Below, one piece after another: positions 43,732 through 55,500 of a stretch of 64,000 bases of DNA; the first letter of the stretch is position 1; every line of letters begins with the position of its first letter. Source of the DNA: Rhabditoides inermis (Eukaryota; Nematoda; Chromadorea; Rhabditida; Rhabditidae). The notes beneath the pieces were generated by a model that had not been told where the DNA came from, did not search any database, and saw nothing but the letters and a program-made list of their open reading frames with translations. A program made the translations under genes and the position numbers. The stretch lies in contig CAWZYM010000241.1 in assembly GCA_963966185.1 (NCBI GenBank), positions 124,001-188,000 of the forward strand, written 5' to 3'.

Positions 43732-45876
43732 ATGGATGTTGAGATATTGCGGTGTTGGGAAGATTCCAATTTCGCAATAACACAGATGGAAATGAATACT
43801 GACGAAGTTCGTCGTTTCATTCTTTCTAGCTGGAAGAATAACAAAGGTAATTGTGGAATAGTGAGCTAAACTCATTTGAATAAATAGGTACTTGGTTTGG
43901 CGGACGTTCACGGGAATGCTCCCGAGATATCAGAAAGGAGAAAGGTCGTCTTCTGACACTAACTGCTCTTGCCGTGGCCTGCTCGAAAAGTGAGAAACGA
44001 TGGATTTATTTTTGTACGTTATTTTTGTGAGTGTACCGGATGTTTTTTTATATCTTGACTGTTATCTTTGCAGTGGCGGACGTGTCTTTGCTATCGGAGC
44101 TGTGCGACTATTTTCCCTCAAGTGATTCTGTCATATGCTCTGTTTTGGAGAATGATGGGCGTATCCTATATCTTGTTCTTGCCCTTTTCCGAATCACCAA
44201 GTCTCATTGGTAAGCCTGTCTCTGCTTTCCATTATAATCGTATTATAGTTTACCGGATGTTTTGAATCCGGTGCGTCTCGCTCTATGGCTGCTGCGCCGC
44301 ACTGCATTCGACGCTGAGGTAAGTGGATTACGCAAATGTACCAGTGTGTGACAGTATGAATACGAAATGAGTGCAAATAACGCGAGGGACTGTTTCAGTT
44401 GGTGCTGGACTGGTTGGATTCGGAAAGTGTTGCGGCGTCTTTGTGGTTGTGCGTGTTGCGCTCTTTGGATAGTGATATGGGACACTGGAAGGAGCTAGCA
44501 GATGAGATGGACAGGTGAGGGACAGTTGACTGCAACTTTCAAAGGATCCGTATGGAATGTGCACTAGAGTGCACTCGCTTGTTGGATGTTAGAGGGGTAT
44601 GTGTACATATTGACTTTCTCTCACTTCCCCTCTCTCTTTCCGTATTCCTTCGCGCGCGTTCTATATGCTCTCGCGTCACTCTTTTTCGCGACATTTCGAA
44701 ACAACTGTTTCGAAAATGCGAGAGGGATTGCAAACAACATAGACCAGACAGGGAACCGTTTTTTTTTGTCGACGCCCTTCCGACGAGCTGTGATTCACTG
44801 TGTGATTAGAGGGGTTATCTCTCACAGTGTGGCGATTCAGTGACCAGAGAGGGCACGAGAGAGAGAGAGAGAGAGAGAGTCAGAAAGTTTCGAAATATCA
44901 TGCAGATGTAATATTTGCGCCGCGGCTGTCTGAGATGTTGCAAACTTCGGTAGTAAGGTTATTCGAAGCAGATGTTCAGCGAAGTGTGAAGGAAAATGAA
45001 GTGATTCATCACGCAGAAAACCAATGTTCGCATCTTGAGATTATTCTTTGTAGATACAGTGCCGACACGTGCGTTGCAGCAATATCACATGAATGAATAG
45101 TCTTTGAAAACACTATCACAAAACGCCTTGTATCTCCATTCCATGTTAATTATCTTTATTCTTTGTGTTGAATTTTCAATCAATGCACTATTTAAAGTAA
45201 ATGCTCGGCGGTGAGAATTTACAATATAATGTACTATCGTACATTATATTCTAAATTATTACAAACGATTATACGAAATGAGTTGCGCGCCTTCTCTTAT
45301 TTCGTATAATTATTTTTGACGATGAGACTATGATTTGAGATTCTGTGTGAAGCGTGCGCGAGTGGAGGTGGAGACGCGTGAAGTATGGAAAGAGGAGCCG
45401 CGGACACGAGAAGGGGAAAGGGAGGGAGTGACGATCGTGGTGCGACAGCTAGCCGGGGAGATTCGCGACCAGAAGACATTCCACTTCTCCTCACAACCAT
45501 CCGTGAGTGTTTTTTTTTGCATAAGTGTATGAACATTAATCTTTTTACTTTTCACGTTTCAGTCCTACTATGTAGTGGAGGAGCGCGATTGTCCCGAGTT
45601 AGAATATGAGGAGGGAGAGACCGTATGGGACAGACTCACCGATTTCATCCACAGGCTCTCACTAAAACTCGACAAGCTACAGGTGACGGGCAGGCTTTTG
45701 TATTTATGATTTTATATAGGTATCTCGTTATACAGGCGTCCGGTCTGGCTCCATTCAATCTTTCGCCGTTGATTCGTGCTATGGAGAGGGTGGAGAGTGC
45801 GCTCGAAAAAGAGGGTATCGGAGAGGAGCAAGAAGAAAAAGAAAAAGAAGAAAACATGTGTGCTGGTGATAAGTAA
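43732..45876 (+). CDS. Lines (LINS1)-like protein
   Basis: First exons are well defined: 43732-43846, 43888-43989, 44074-44209, 44249-44318, 44399-44514 and 44545-44596. They encode LLSELCDYFPSSDSVICSVLEND..., LNPVRLALWLLRRTAFDAELVLDWLDSESV and a following leucine-rich helix, which resembles the LINES N-terminal region (SFDHSVLLDFLIS-type block). The middle (44680-45330) is uncertain. The last two exons (about 45334-45503 and 45563-45876) end with WDRLTDFIHRLSLKLDKLQASGLAPFNLSPLIRAME, like the LINES C-terminal motif, then a Glu/Lys tail. Lines is a cytosolic/nuclear regulator in Wnt and segment-polarity pathways in insects; its vertebrate role is less clear. AATAAA lies at about 45967. The start follows TTTTGCAG. 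Confidence 0.6.
44855..44880. repeat. Short (GA)n tract
   Basis: About 24 bp of GA in the uncertain middle of the Lines-like gene. Confidence 0.8.
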
Positions 45877-46567
45877 ATTGTAGATTATCATACCTATATT
45901 TTCTCGATATCTCATTTTTCATATCCGATGAACAAGTATCATGTCTCTCGTTGCAAATGCTCTGGAAATAAATTTCGGCAATTATTGTACGATGTGTATA
46001 TGGGATAAATAAAAAAAACCCTAAGCAGCACGGACAGACGAGTACACTTATGTGAGTTGCGAGTGGTGACACGCGAGTATCTCACTCTCTCTCCTTCCTT
46101 CTCTCCCTCCATCCTCCATCATTAGTCCGTGTCTGATCCAGCTCCCGCCGCCTCCTGACCGCGGATCATCGCCTCGCAGATCTCGTTCAGAAGGAGTGTC
46201 ATGAGTGTGAGTAGATTCTCGTAGATTCTCAGATTTATTTATAATATATCTCGCAATCTCATTTTGTGATAAACACATTTCATTCAGCAGTTGCAACACG
46301 CATTTATTACGCGGATAAAACTCGGATACAAACAAAAGGAAGAAGACATGCAAAACACACAGAACATGCATACCGGCAGTGGTGAAACGGAAAGCAAACG
46401 GCAATGCGGTACAGGGAATTGTATACGAGTATGAAAAGATCGAATATGTTAGATCAAATATAAAAAAAGACAATGAAGATCTGGGGAGGAAATGAGCAAG
46501 CGACTACAAGTGCACTTGGTTGTGAGAATGTGTGGGGGTGTTAAGATCATGTCCGTTAAGCTGTTTC
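45877..46567. other. Convergent 3' region
   Basis: Holds the Lines-like 3' UTR (AATAAA at about 45967 and 46008) and the 3' end of the long minus-strand gene. A possible alternative last exon of the latter lies at 46220-46122. Confidence 0.45.
46122..46220 (-). other. Possible alternative last exon of the long coiled-coil gene
   Basis: After an AG acceptor the minus strand reads IYENLLTLMTLLLNEICEAM and ends SDTD then TAA. This amphipathic helix plus acidic end resembles in character the main C-terminal exon (46645-46568). Purely a frame-based suggestion. Confidence 0.2.
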
Positions 46568-49500
46568 TTAGATTCTCTCTTCGATCGCCTCATCGAAGGC
46601 GTCTTCAGCCAGATCTTGCGCCAGCCGAGCAGCCAGGCGATCCACCTGAAAACATCTCGCATTTTGTTATCTGGCGAGTCACTCACATTGTCCCTCCTGT
46701 CATGGACGAATGGAGTGGATGCGACGAGTGTGACGACGGCAGTCTCCTCCTCCTCCACCTGTCCCCTCCACGCATTCATATGTTTCTGGTGGCGGGTCTT
46801 CTCGGGAGAGGCATAGAGTATGTGCTCCTTGGCTAGCTTCTGCCAAACACTCAGCGACGACGGCGGCAACGAGAAGCGACGAACCAGCTGAAAACAACGC
46901 ATGCAACATTGCACAAAATAATGACATGCTCACATGACTGAAGAGATGGTTGGGGTTGAGATGAGGCAGCGGTGCAAACATCTCTCCTGCCAGTGCACAC
47001 ACGCACGCCCACAGAAGAAGCCTGCAAGAGCAAGTGACGAATGCCTCATGTGGCGAGCACCACCCACCTGTGCGCGTCTTGGTCGTCGTCCTCGGCAGGG
47101 GGCAGACAGGGGGGCAATGTGAGCATGAGTGTGCGCCAGTCTGCGTCTGCCCTCCTCTGCCACGCTGCCTCCGCCAGCGCGTCCACCACCCTCTCCTGCT
47201 CCTCTCCGTCCAGCCAGTGCGACGGAGACGGCGTGCGAGCAGACGCTGTCTCCGCTAAACACACTCATTCGTTAGCTCCAATACAAGTTTCACATAATAC
47301 ATTTCAAATACTTCGTCCCTCGCTCCACTCACTTCGCGCACTCAGAACAGTATCCTCCTCGTCCTCCATTTCCTCCTCCACTCGAGGACCCGACACATCC
47401 CTCAGCTCGAACGACAAATTGCCAGAGAACATAGACTTGGGCTGAAACAAAACAAAGTTCGTCATGTATAAAAACGCGGAAAGAAGACGAATACTCACGG
47501 CAGACACGTCGAGCAGATCGTAGTCGCTCTCATCCAGCAAATCCTTGTCGTTGTGGGTGCGAGGAGGAAGAGTAGGAGACGTGTGCACGTAGACTGCAGC
47601 AGAGTCTGCCAGGGGAGTGGAAGTGTAGAGGGGCGATGCGGGCTTTCCATACTCCTTCGGTGCAGGCGGGGGCGCCACGTGCAGGTACGATGACAGAGAC
47701 TCGTCCAGAACAGAAGACACCGAATGATTGAGGATCGCAGAGGCCAGCTCGTCTGCCACACGGTTGCGCAGCTGAAACGCCATATAAGATGTAGCAAATT
47801 AAACCATCCCAACCAGTCTCCACTTCATCATGAAAGAGATTGTTGACTGACCGACACGCGAGGACTGGCAGTGGGAGTGCGGGGAGAGGGAGTGCGCATA
47901 CGCGCTGAGAAACGAGTCATCGAGCGGGCAGAGACCGGCTGAAACATACCATCTAGTGTTGGGTCGATTAATCGACTTTCGATTCTCGATTAATCGATTA
48001 ATCGAACATGTTTCGATTAACGATTAATCGTTGATCGATTAATCGAGACAATTTCGATTAACGATTAATCGTTATTCGATTAATCGAAAAAATCTCAATT
48101 AAATCGAAAGTATATCTCTAAATTTCGGTACAATTTTCGCTTCCTGGAGCGTTGTATGAGTTGAAATAAGCCATTTTTTCTCAGAAATGTACTGTTTATG
48201 GTAATTGTTCACATCAAGCTACAGAAACAAGATTGGAAATTAATCATTAATCGATTTATCGACAAAAGTTCGATTAACGATTAATCGACAATTTCTCGAT
48301 TAACGATTAATCGATTAATAGTTAATGGCTTCGATTAACTTTACGATTAATCATTAATCATTAATCGAACATTTCTTAATCGACCCAACACTAATACCAT
48401 CACATCGTGCCAGAGTACCAGTCGTTCCACATACCCTTTCCTCTGCGGCGACCGAATCGTTGAGGAGAGACTCGTCCAAACTGAACTGCTTGACAGGCTG
48501 CTTTGACAGGGCCAGCGTGTCATCCACACCCACATCGGCTGTCGCTGAGTGCTGTATGGGTGTCTTCTCCGTGTGCTCCTCCTTCCTGGGAGACGCCATC
48601 AGATCGGCCGTGTCATCGAGGCTGAACTGTGCGGGTGCGGGTGCGGGGGCGGTGGCGGGGGGCACTGGCAGACACTTGTCCACCAGCACACTCTCCTCCA
48701 CTCTCTTCTCCTTCCCAGCATGCTTCTTCTCCAGATCCTCCTTCCTCGGAGAGATCGGATCGATAGTGTCATCCAGAGTGAATCGGGCTGCGGTACTCAC
48801 GGGTTGCAGCGTGTCATCCAATTCCACCGCAGTGTCCATCTTTTCCCTGCCTCGTGTCTGCTCTCCTTCCTCTTTCGGTTCTTTCTTCTCTGGAGACATG
48901 AGATCGGCAGTGTCATCGAGTGTGAATCGGGCAGCCGTGCGCACTGCAGGAAGTGAGTCATCCAGCACACTCGATTCCACATCCACACCATCGCGAGACG
49001 CCGACACTGAAATGAGCATGAGAACGCATCAACCGTGTCCACGTGATCGCCTTACCCTCGGTGATCTGTGTCTCTAGCTGTTCGAACTCCGCCTGCTCCC
49101 GCTGCTCCCTCTCCTCTTCCGGGATGGGTGTGGTAGCAGACGAACGCACTGAAACAACAATACGCAATGATCCAATATCAGCCACAATACAACACTCGGA
49201 GCTCTACACTAGTGTTCGGTCGATTAAGAAATGTTCGATTAATGATTAACGATTAATCGAACATATTATTATTATTTCTTCCTCTCTCGCATCGCGCGGT
49301 CGGGTCGAAATGATCTTCCCCCAGTACCCTTGAGCAAGGCGGGGAATAGCTCATGAGAACGCTGTCTTCCTAGCCCGCGGAGTTACTATTGTGGATTATA
49401 ATGGAAGAAAAGGAACACCCGGAGCTCCACCATCGTCTATAATGGTATCTAATTTTAATAGATTGTGGAAAGGAAATCGAATGATTATCGACTGATTATC

Positions 49501-52500
49501 GATCTAATATCGACTTTCGACCTTCGACCCTACCATCCCCGTTGCTGAACTGTGTTTCTCCCAGCGCTTAGCCCTTGTGGTGTACCGTATGCACTTTGTT
49601 GTATAGTCAGGATATAGCGATTCTGGATAAATGATTGATTGATTGATTAATCGAAACCTTCGATTAACGATTAATCGTTAATCGAGAAATTGTCGATTAA
49701 GTAATCGAGTAATGATTAATTTCCGATCTTGTTTCCGTAGCATGATGTGAACAATTGTCATAAACAATACATTTCTGAGAAAATATGATTTATTTCAATT
49801 CATACAACGCTCCAGGAAGCGAAAATTATACCGAAAATATCGAAATTGAGCGATATACTTTCGATTTAATCGAAATTCTTTCGATTAATCGAATAACGAT
49901 TAATCGTTAATCGAAATTGTCTCGATTAATCGATCAACGATTAATCGTTAATCGCAAACATGTTCGATTAATCGATTAACCAGTCGGAGTCGCGCCTACG
50001 GCGCTCCTCCTCCTGGTTATGTGAGAATGATTTCGCAATAACATGCCCTCGCTGAAAAAAGTGAAAACCCGGCGCGTCTCACGCGCTGGCTCCGACCGGG
50101 ATATATAAGCGTCGCATGAGCGTCACTTACAGACAGACGGACGGACAGGCCGTTTTCTATATATTAGGATCGACCGATTCATCGATTAAAGGTAGTGTAC
50201 CCTCTGAACGCATGACTTAAAATTTGCAATTTGTGTTGTTTATTTGTTCAATCTCATTATTAGAAACATAATTGGTCCTGATACTATCCCTTGAAAATAT
50301 CTTTAACCTTATGCAAATACGCTTTAAACGTGAAAGAAACATGAAAACTTCGATTTTATGAAAATTTGACAAATATGTTTGATATTGTTAACATACATTT
50401 TTTTCTATTTCAACTTCGAAAGCAGCTCCTCGAAATATTTGTTTAACCTCCTTGACTATTTAGAATTTCCGCGCAATCTGCGCATCACAACCGTAATTAT
50501 TCAAACATGATTTCTATGAATCAGCTGTTTGGTTGTTTTTGTGGTTTGTTGATATTGGATGTTTTTTTTTTATCAATTCGCTATCTTATTGCGCTCCAAT
50601 TTGAAGAGCATTAGTACTTTCTCAAAGCGGAGAGTATTTTCGGAACGGCCGAAATTTGAGTTTGTCGTGAACACGCCATTTTCGTATTCGTCGTTTTATT
50701 TCATTCTTCTGTTTCATGATTGTGAACATGATGTTGTTTATCGCAGTTAGATCATGTTAGAGCTGTCGTGTGCTCTGGTCATAATTAATGAACATGATGA
50801 TGTCAGCGCGCGCAGACCAGTACCCGCCCGCCCCACCTTCCTTTGACAGTGGAGATGGCTAACCTCCGCTGTCTGATACATGATCAGGTAAGCATAACAA
50901 CAGTTTTCTCATGATAAGTGGTTATTGTAACTAGTTAAGATTTTTTTTATCATATTCGAGTGGCTTGCAGATGCCGTCCGTGCCGAGCGCCCTGATCTTC
51001 CAACCCGTCGATGTGCATGATGGCCCGCCCTTTCCTACATACAACCCAAAGTAAGGTGTGATATAATCACTTCTCAATTATGTTCCATTTATGTTAATCT
51101 TAAAGAATCAAGCAGGGGAAAGTTGTTACACAATATCTCAAAGTTGAAACATATTTTGTGCAGGTACTGGGGGATGATGCTCGCGCGTCAACAAATCTAC
51201 GTCGACCAGCCGCACACACTCCGGACTCAAGTTCCAAACCGATAGTATGCCATGTATGAAAACTGGTATGTTTATTACTAACCTCTTTGCCTTTTTTCAT
51301 GTGAAATGATATGCATAAACGTGTACTGTGGTGATTGGTGTTCCGTGATTGTGTAGAATGTGTTGATGGAAGTGAGGCTTGGTTTGTATAATGAAATTCT
51401 TTCAACTACGAAAAAATAGGGGAAGCGTCGAGGCTGGCAGAAATAGGTACGTCGCACTCTTTTTCTCTGCCGCTCTCTCGCGCTCTGCCCTATTCACCGC
51501 CCTGTGCTCTCTCAGCGAAAGAGCGTATCTCGTTAGCAATACCCCTATAAGTTTATTTTGATTTTTGAATGTGAATTGAACATCAAAAACAAACCACAAA
51601 ACCATTAGAAAGCATTTTACGTGCGAAACAAACGAATCACTCCGGTCAGTTGAGTGATGTAACCGCAGTTGGTGAACATAAGTTTGCCGGCGTTGTTAGA
51701 ACTGCTTACATTTTCCGGTAAATGTCAAACGTTTAAATTTATTTTTATATTTTTAAAATTGTAGTTTTTGAAATTTCAACTATCATGTTATGGAATTATA
51801 ACTAACAAATAATGAGCAATAAACTGGTAACAACAACTCATGCAATCAGGATCAGAGGGTACACTACCTTTAATCGAGCTGATTAATCGAAAGTCGATTA
51901 ATCGACCCATCACTAACACGTCAAGAATAGTACTCTAATGGTCCAGGAATGAATATCGATCAAGTTATCAAGTATCGTCTTTTCTGGCGTGTCGCTGCTC
52001 ATCATCCCGTCGGCTGTGTCCAGATGCACACCTCACCTTCTGTTCTCTGGCGGCGCTGTCTCGGAAAACTCCCCCTCTCGGAACTTCTCTATCCACCATA
52101 CGATCCCGAACGCACACGTATACAACATATAGTGCCGTAGTATGCCGTCAGTCAGATACAGCCGACCCCGCACACCACATCACCAGTATCAGCCATCACC
52201 ACGTTCCCATAGACATTACCTTATCCTATTCACGCAGCTGAACAACCCACATACTTATTAAGTTTCCGATACAGCATTTATGTGCGATTTGTTATGATAT
52301 GGATGTAATTGCTTCGTGCTCGCTTCGCGGCGTAGCAAGCGGTTCCCTCCGCCGCTCCATTCCCACTGTTCGGCGGGGTGATCTCATCCCTCTGTCTACG
52401 ATGACCATGCTTTATGCAGTATCCTTTTCACTTTGGTTGTATCATGAAAGCTATTGGTGTTTGATCGTTTGATTATTGATGTGTGACGCAGATTATTACT

Positions 52501-55500
52501 GTAATAAATTCCTCCGCCGCTCCATTCCCACTGTTCGGCGGGGTGATCTCATCCCTCTGTCTACGATGACCATGCTTTATGCAGTATCCTTTTCACTTTG
52601 GTTGTATCATGAAAGCTATTGGTGTTTGATCGTTTGATTATTGATGTGTGACGCAGATTATTACTGTAATAAATTCATTCATTCACGCCACTAACCTCGT
52701 CAGCCTACCTGTCTTTCCCGGCGTTAGCCTATGTATCTAGCATCTTAGGCACTACTGTATGCTTCATATAATCATGATTCTGTTGTCATATTCAGATATA
52801 ACGATTCCGGATAAACGATTGAAATGAAATACAACACTCGCATATATAGGTAGGTACTGACCAGAGCTGAGCTGCTCCTCTTCCTCGACCGTCCCCTCCT
52901 CCTCTCCTCACTCTGCTGCACCAGCCTTGCCAGATTCGGCGTGGGAGACATCTGCTCGTGCGCAGTCATTCCAGGCGAAAGAGCGGCCTGCGGTGTGAAG
53001 AACAGAGTGCGATCCTGCTCGTCCATCAGAGCTTGCATCTGCCACTGCTCCTGCTCCTCCACCTTTCCTTCTCCTTCCCCTTCGTCCTCGGTGAGGAAAT
53101 CCCTCTCGAACTCCTCCTGTTCCCGCTGCTCCCTTTGCTCCACAGTTTCAGCCATGCCCACGGTCTCCGAGACTGCCTCGACAGGAGACGACACTTCCAG
53201 CTCATCGATACTCGAACGGGGAGTGCCAACCGGGGTACGCACAGTCACCGTGTCATCCACAACTCCATCGCCCACAGGCTCCGCCTCCGCAGACTCCGCC
53301 CACTCGCGACCTGTCGACTCGCTCGCCTCCTCGTAGTCAGTTTCCGCGTCTTCCGACTCTGACATCTAAGACACATTTGAATAAAATTGACTATACAATC
53401 CAAATCCAAGACAACTCACATGTGACTGAACATCCGTGTATATGGAAGAAATGGACTGATTGAGGTCGTCTGCAGCAGGCGCTTCCATCTCCTTCAGCCT
53501 CTCCCTCTCCATTCAGACACACACTGCTCCACTCGACTCGACTCCGCGCCAGCACCCCCAACAGTCAGCTTCACTCACGCATCACTGGCGTCTACAACAA
53601 CACATACTATTAGCTAAACGAGATGGATGGTGGTGATGGAGGTACCGTATCATGGATGGATCTGTCGAGTGTTCCCATCGAAAGGGCGCTCGATCGCCAG
53701 ACGGCGACGACGACGGCTCATACGAACTGCAATCACACAATCCACTCGCTCGCTTCTTCCCCCTCCCTATCTACCCACCCAATGTCGTCATCGCTGGCTG
53801 CCAGAGGACTGGGCATATCGTCGGGGGCCGAGTCGTCTCCGATGCCACTCAGATCGAGTCTCTCTATGACAGGCAAGGAAGCGGGCAACGAGGAGTCGAC
53901 AGCAGCTCGTGCCAAAGAGGGGCGAGGAGGAGACAGGCTGCCCACCGACAGCTTGCCCACACTCGCAGCGCGCGGAGTCACCTCCTCCTCCTCCTCCTCA
54001 TACGCACCACAACCACTCACGGCCGGCGACACTGAAACATACAAACATTCCACGAACAACAAACATGCATCGTACTACTTCTCACTTCTATCGCACTACC
54101 AAATCACCCATAACATTGTATGTCGGAATCAGGCTGATAAACAAACAACAAACATCTACATTTACGAGTACGTTGTACGTACCGCGCTGTGAGAGTTGCC
54201 TGCTCTTCGTCTCTGCCTCGACTCCCTTGCCCTGCTCGTCTGCGTCTATCCTGTCCATCTTCTTGATGGCTTGCTGAGCCTCGTGGATGTATGCATCGTA
54301 TGCGTGGATTTGATTGCGCACCGACGCTTCCTCCCTCAAATCAATATATTAATCACTCGAAAAAGGACAATCGCTAGTGTTCGATAATCCAACCTAAACG
54401 CGTCGTAGACAGGAAAGGAGTGTATGGAGCTGCAACAAGCGCCCATCACCAGGCAACAAGTGATCGAAAGAGAAGGAGTGTGGTCGGCGTATCGGCGACT
54501 CGATTCGGATGAGTGCCGTTTCAGCTCTCGCATTCTACGCGCTCATCCCTTATCTCTAATCCACAATCCATCGTCCCCTCCCTACTCCTCATCGCACCGC
54601 CCCAACCCCTATTACCATAAGTACATCATCACGACACTATAATACGAAACAAGGCAAGTAAAAGTGAACCACTCACAGCGTGACAACAGGCTGCTCCCCG
54701 GTAGGCAGGGCGTTGGTAGGCGGGGGCGGGGCGTGAGTGGGCGTGCGCCGTCCAATCTCCTTGTTCAGCTCGTCGGCGATGTGCCTCTTCTCATCCAGCT
54801 CTCCGCGCAGAAGGGATAGTCGACCAGATTCTGCAACACACTTATCATCGTCCCTCTATTCCCGTTCTCTCACCTCCAGTCGTGTCGACGCTCTTATCGA
54901 GTGATGGTCCGAACACGGGGGTGGCTCCTCGGCTGCTCCTCCGTCCACTCACAGACACAATCGACGATCGACGCCCAGACAGAGACTCGCGAGCCGAACC
55001 GCTCACAGAAAGCACTCAACACAAACACATACATACTCATCGTGAATGCAAAATGCTTCACTCACCCTTGAGGGCGTTGCTGGCAGCCATCTGATCTGCG
55101 AACTCTTCGTCAAACTGTCTCTGCAGCTCCCTCTCCCTCGCCTCGTCTTCTCCCTTCTTCCTCCACTCCTCCTTCTCCCTACTCTTCTCCATCTGCAGAT
55201 CCACCACGAATCGGCGCTCGCGATCGATAGCACGCATGAAATCGTTCTAAACAAATATAATAAGTAAATGTGTGTATGGATGAACTGACGAAGGTAGGGA
55301 TAGCGGCCGAAGTGAACCTCTTCTTGTACTGGCTGATATGTGCGCGGAGTGTCTGTTCGGTGTTCGCTGCCTCCTCCCGACAGCGAGCAATGCGGAACGA
55401 CGCCATCTCTCCACCGAACAACGAGTGGAAACTGAAAGAAAAAAAGGAGAACCGATTCCAATCGACGAGACACCCATGCCCTCTTGCTCACCTCTCCTCC

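Larger units (their letters stand above)
49211..51914. mobile_element. ATTAATCG-rich MITE, second copy broken by nested insertions
   Basis: Starts AGTGTTCGGTCGATTAA and ends CGATTAATCGACCCATCACT, the same family as 47955-48392 in inverted orientation. Its centre sequence (CGCTCCAGGAAGCGAAAAT, about 49808) matches. Inserts lie at about 49265-49650 (retroelement-like tail), 49980-50170 (GC-rich, ends GACAGACGGACGGACAGG) and 50186-51873 (TTAA element). Confidence 0.8.
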
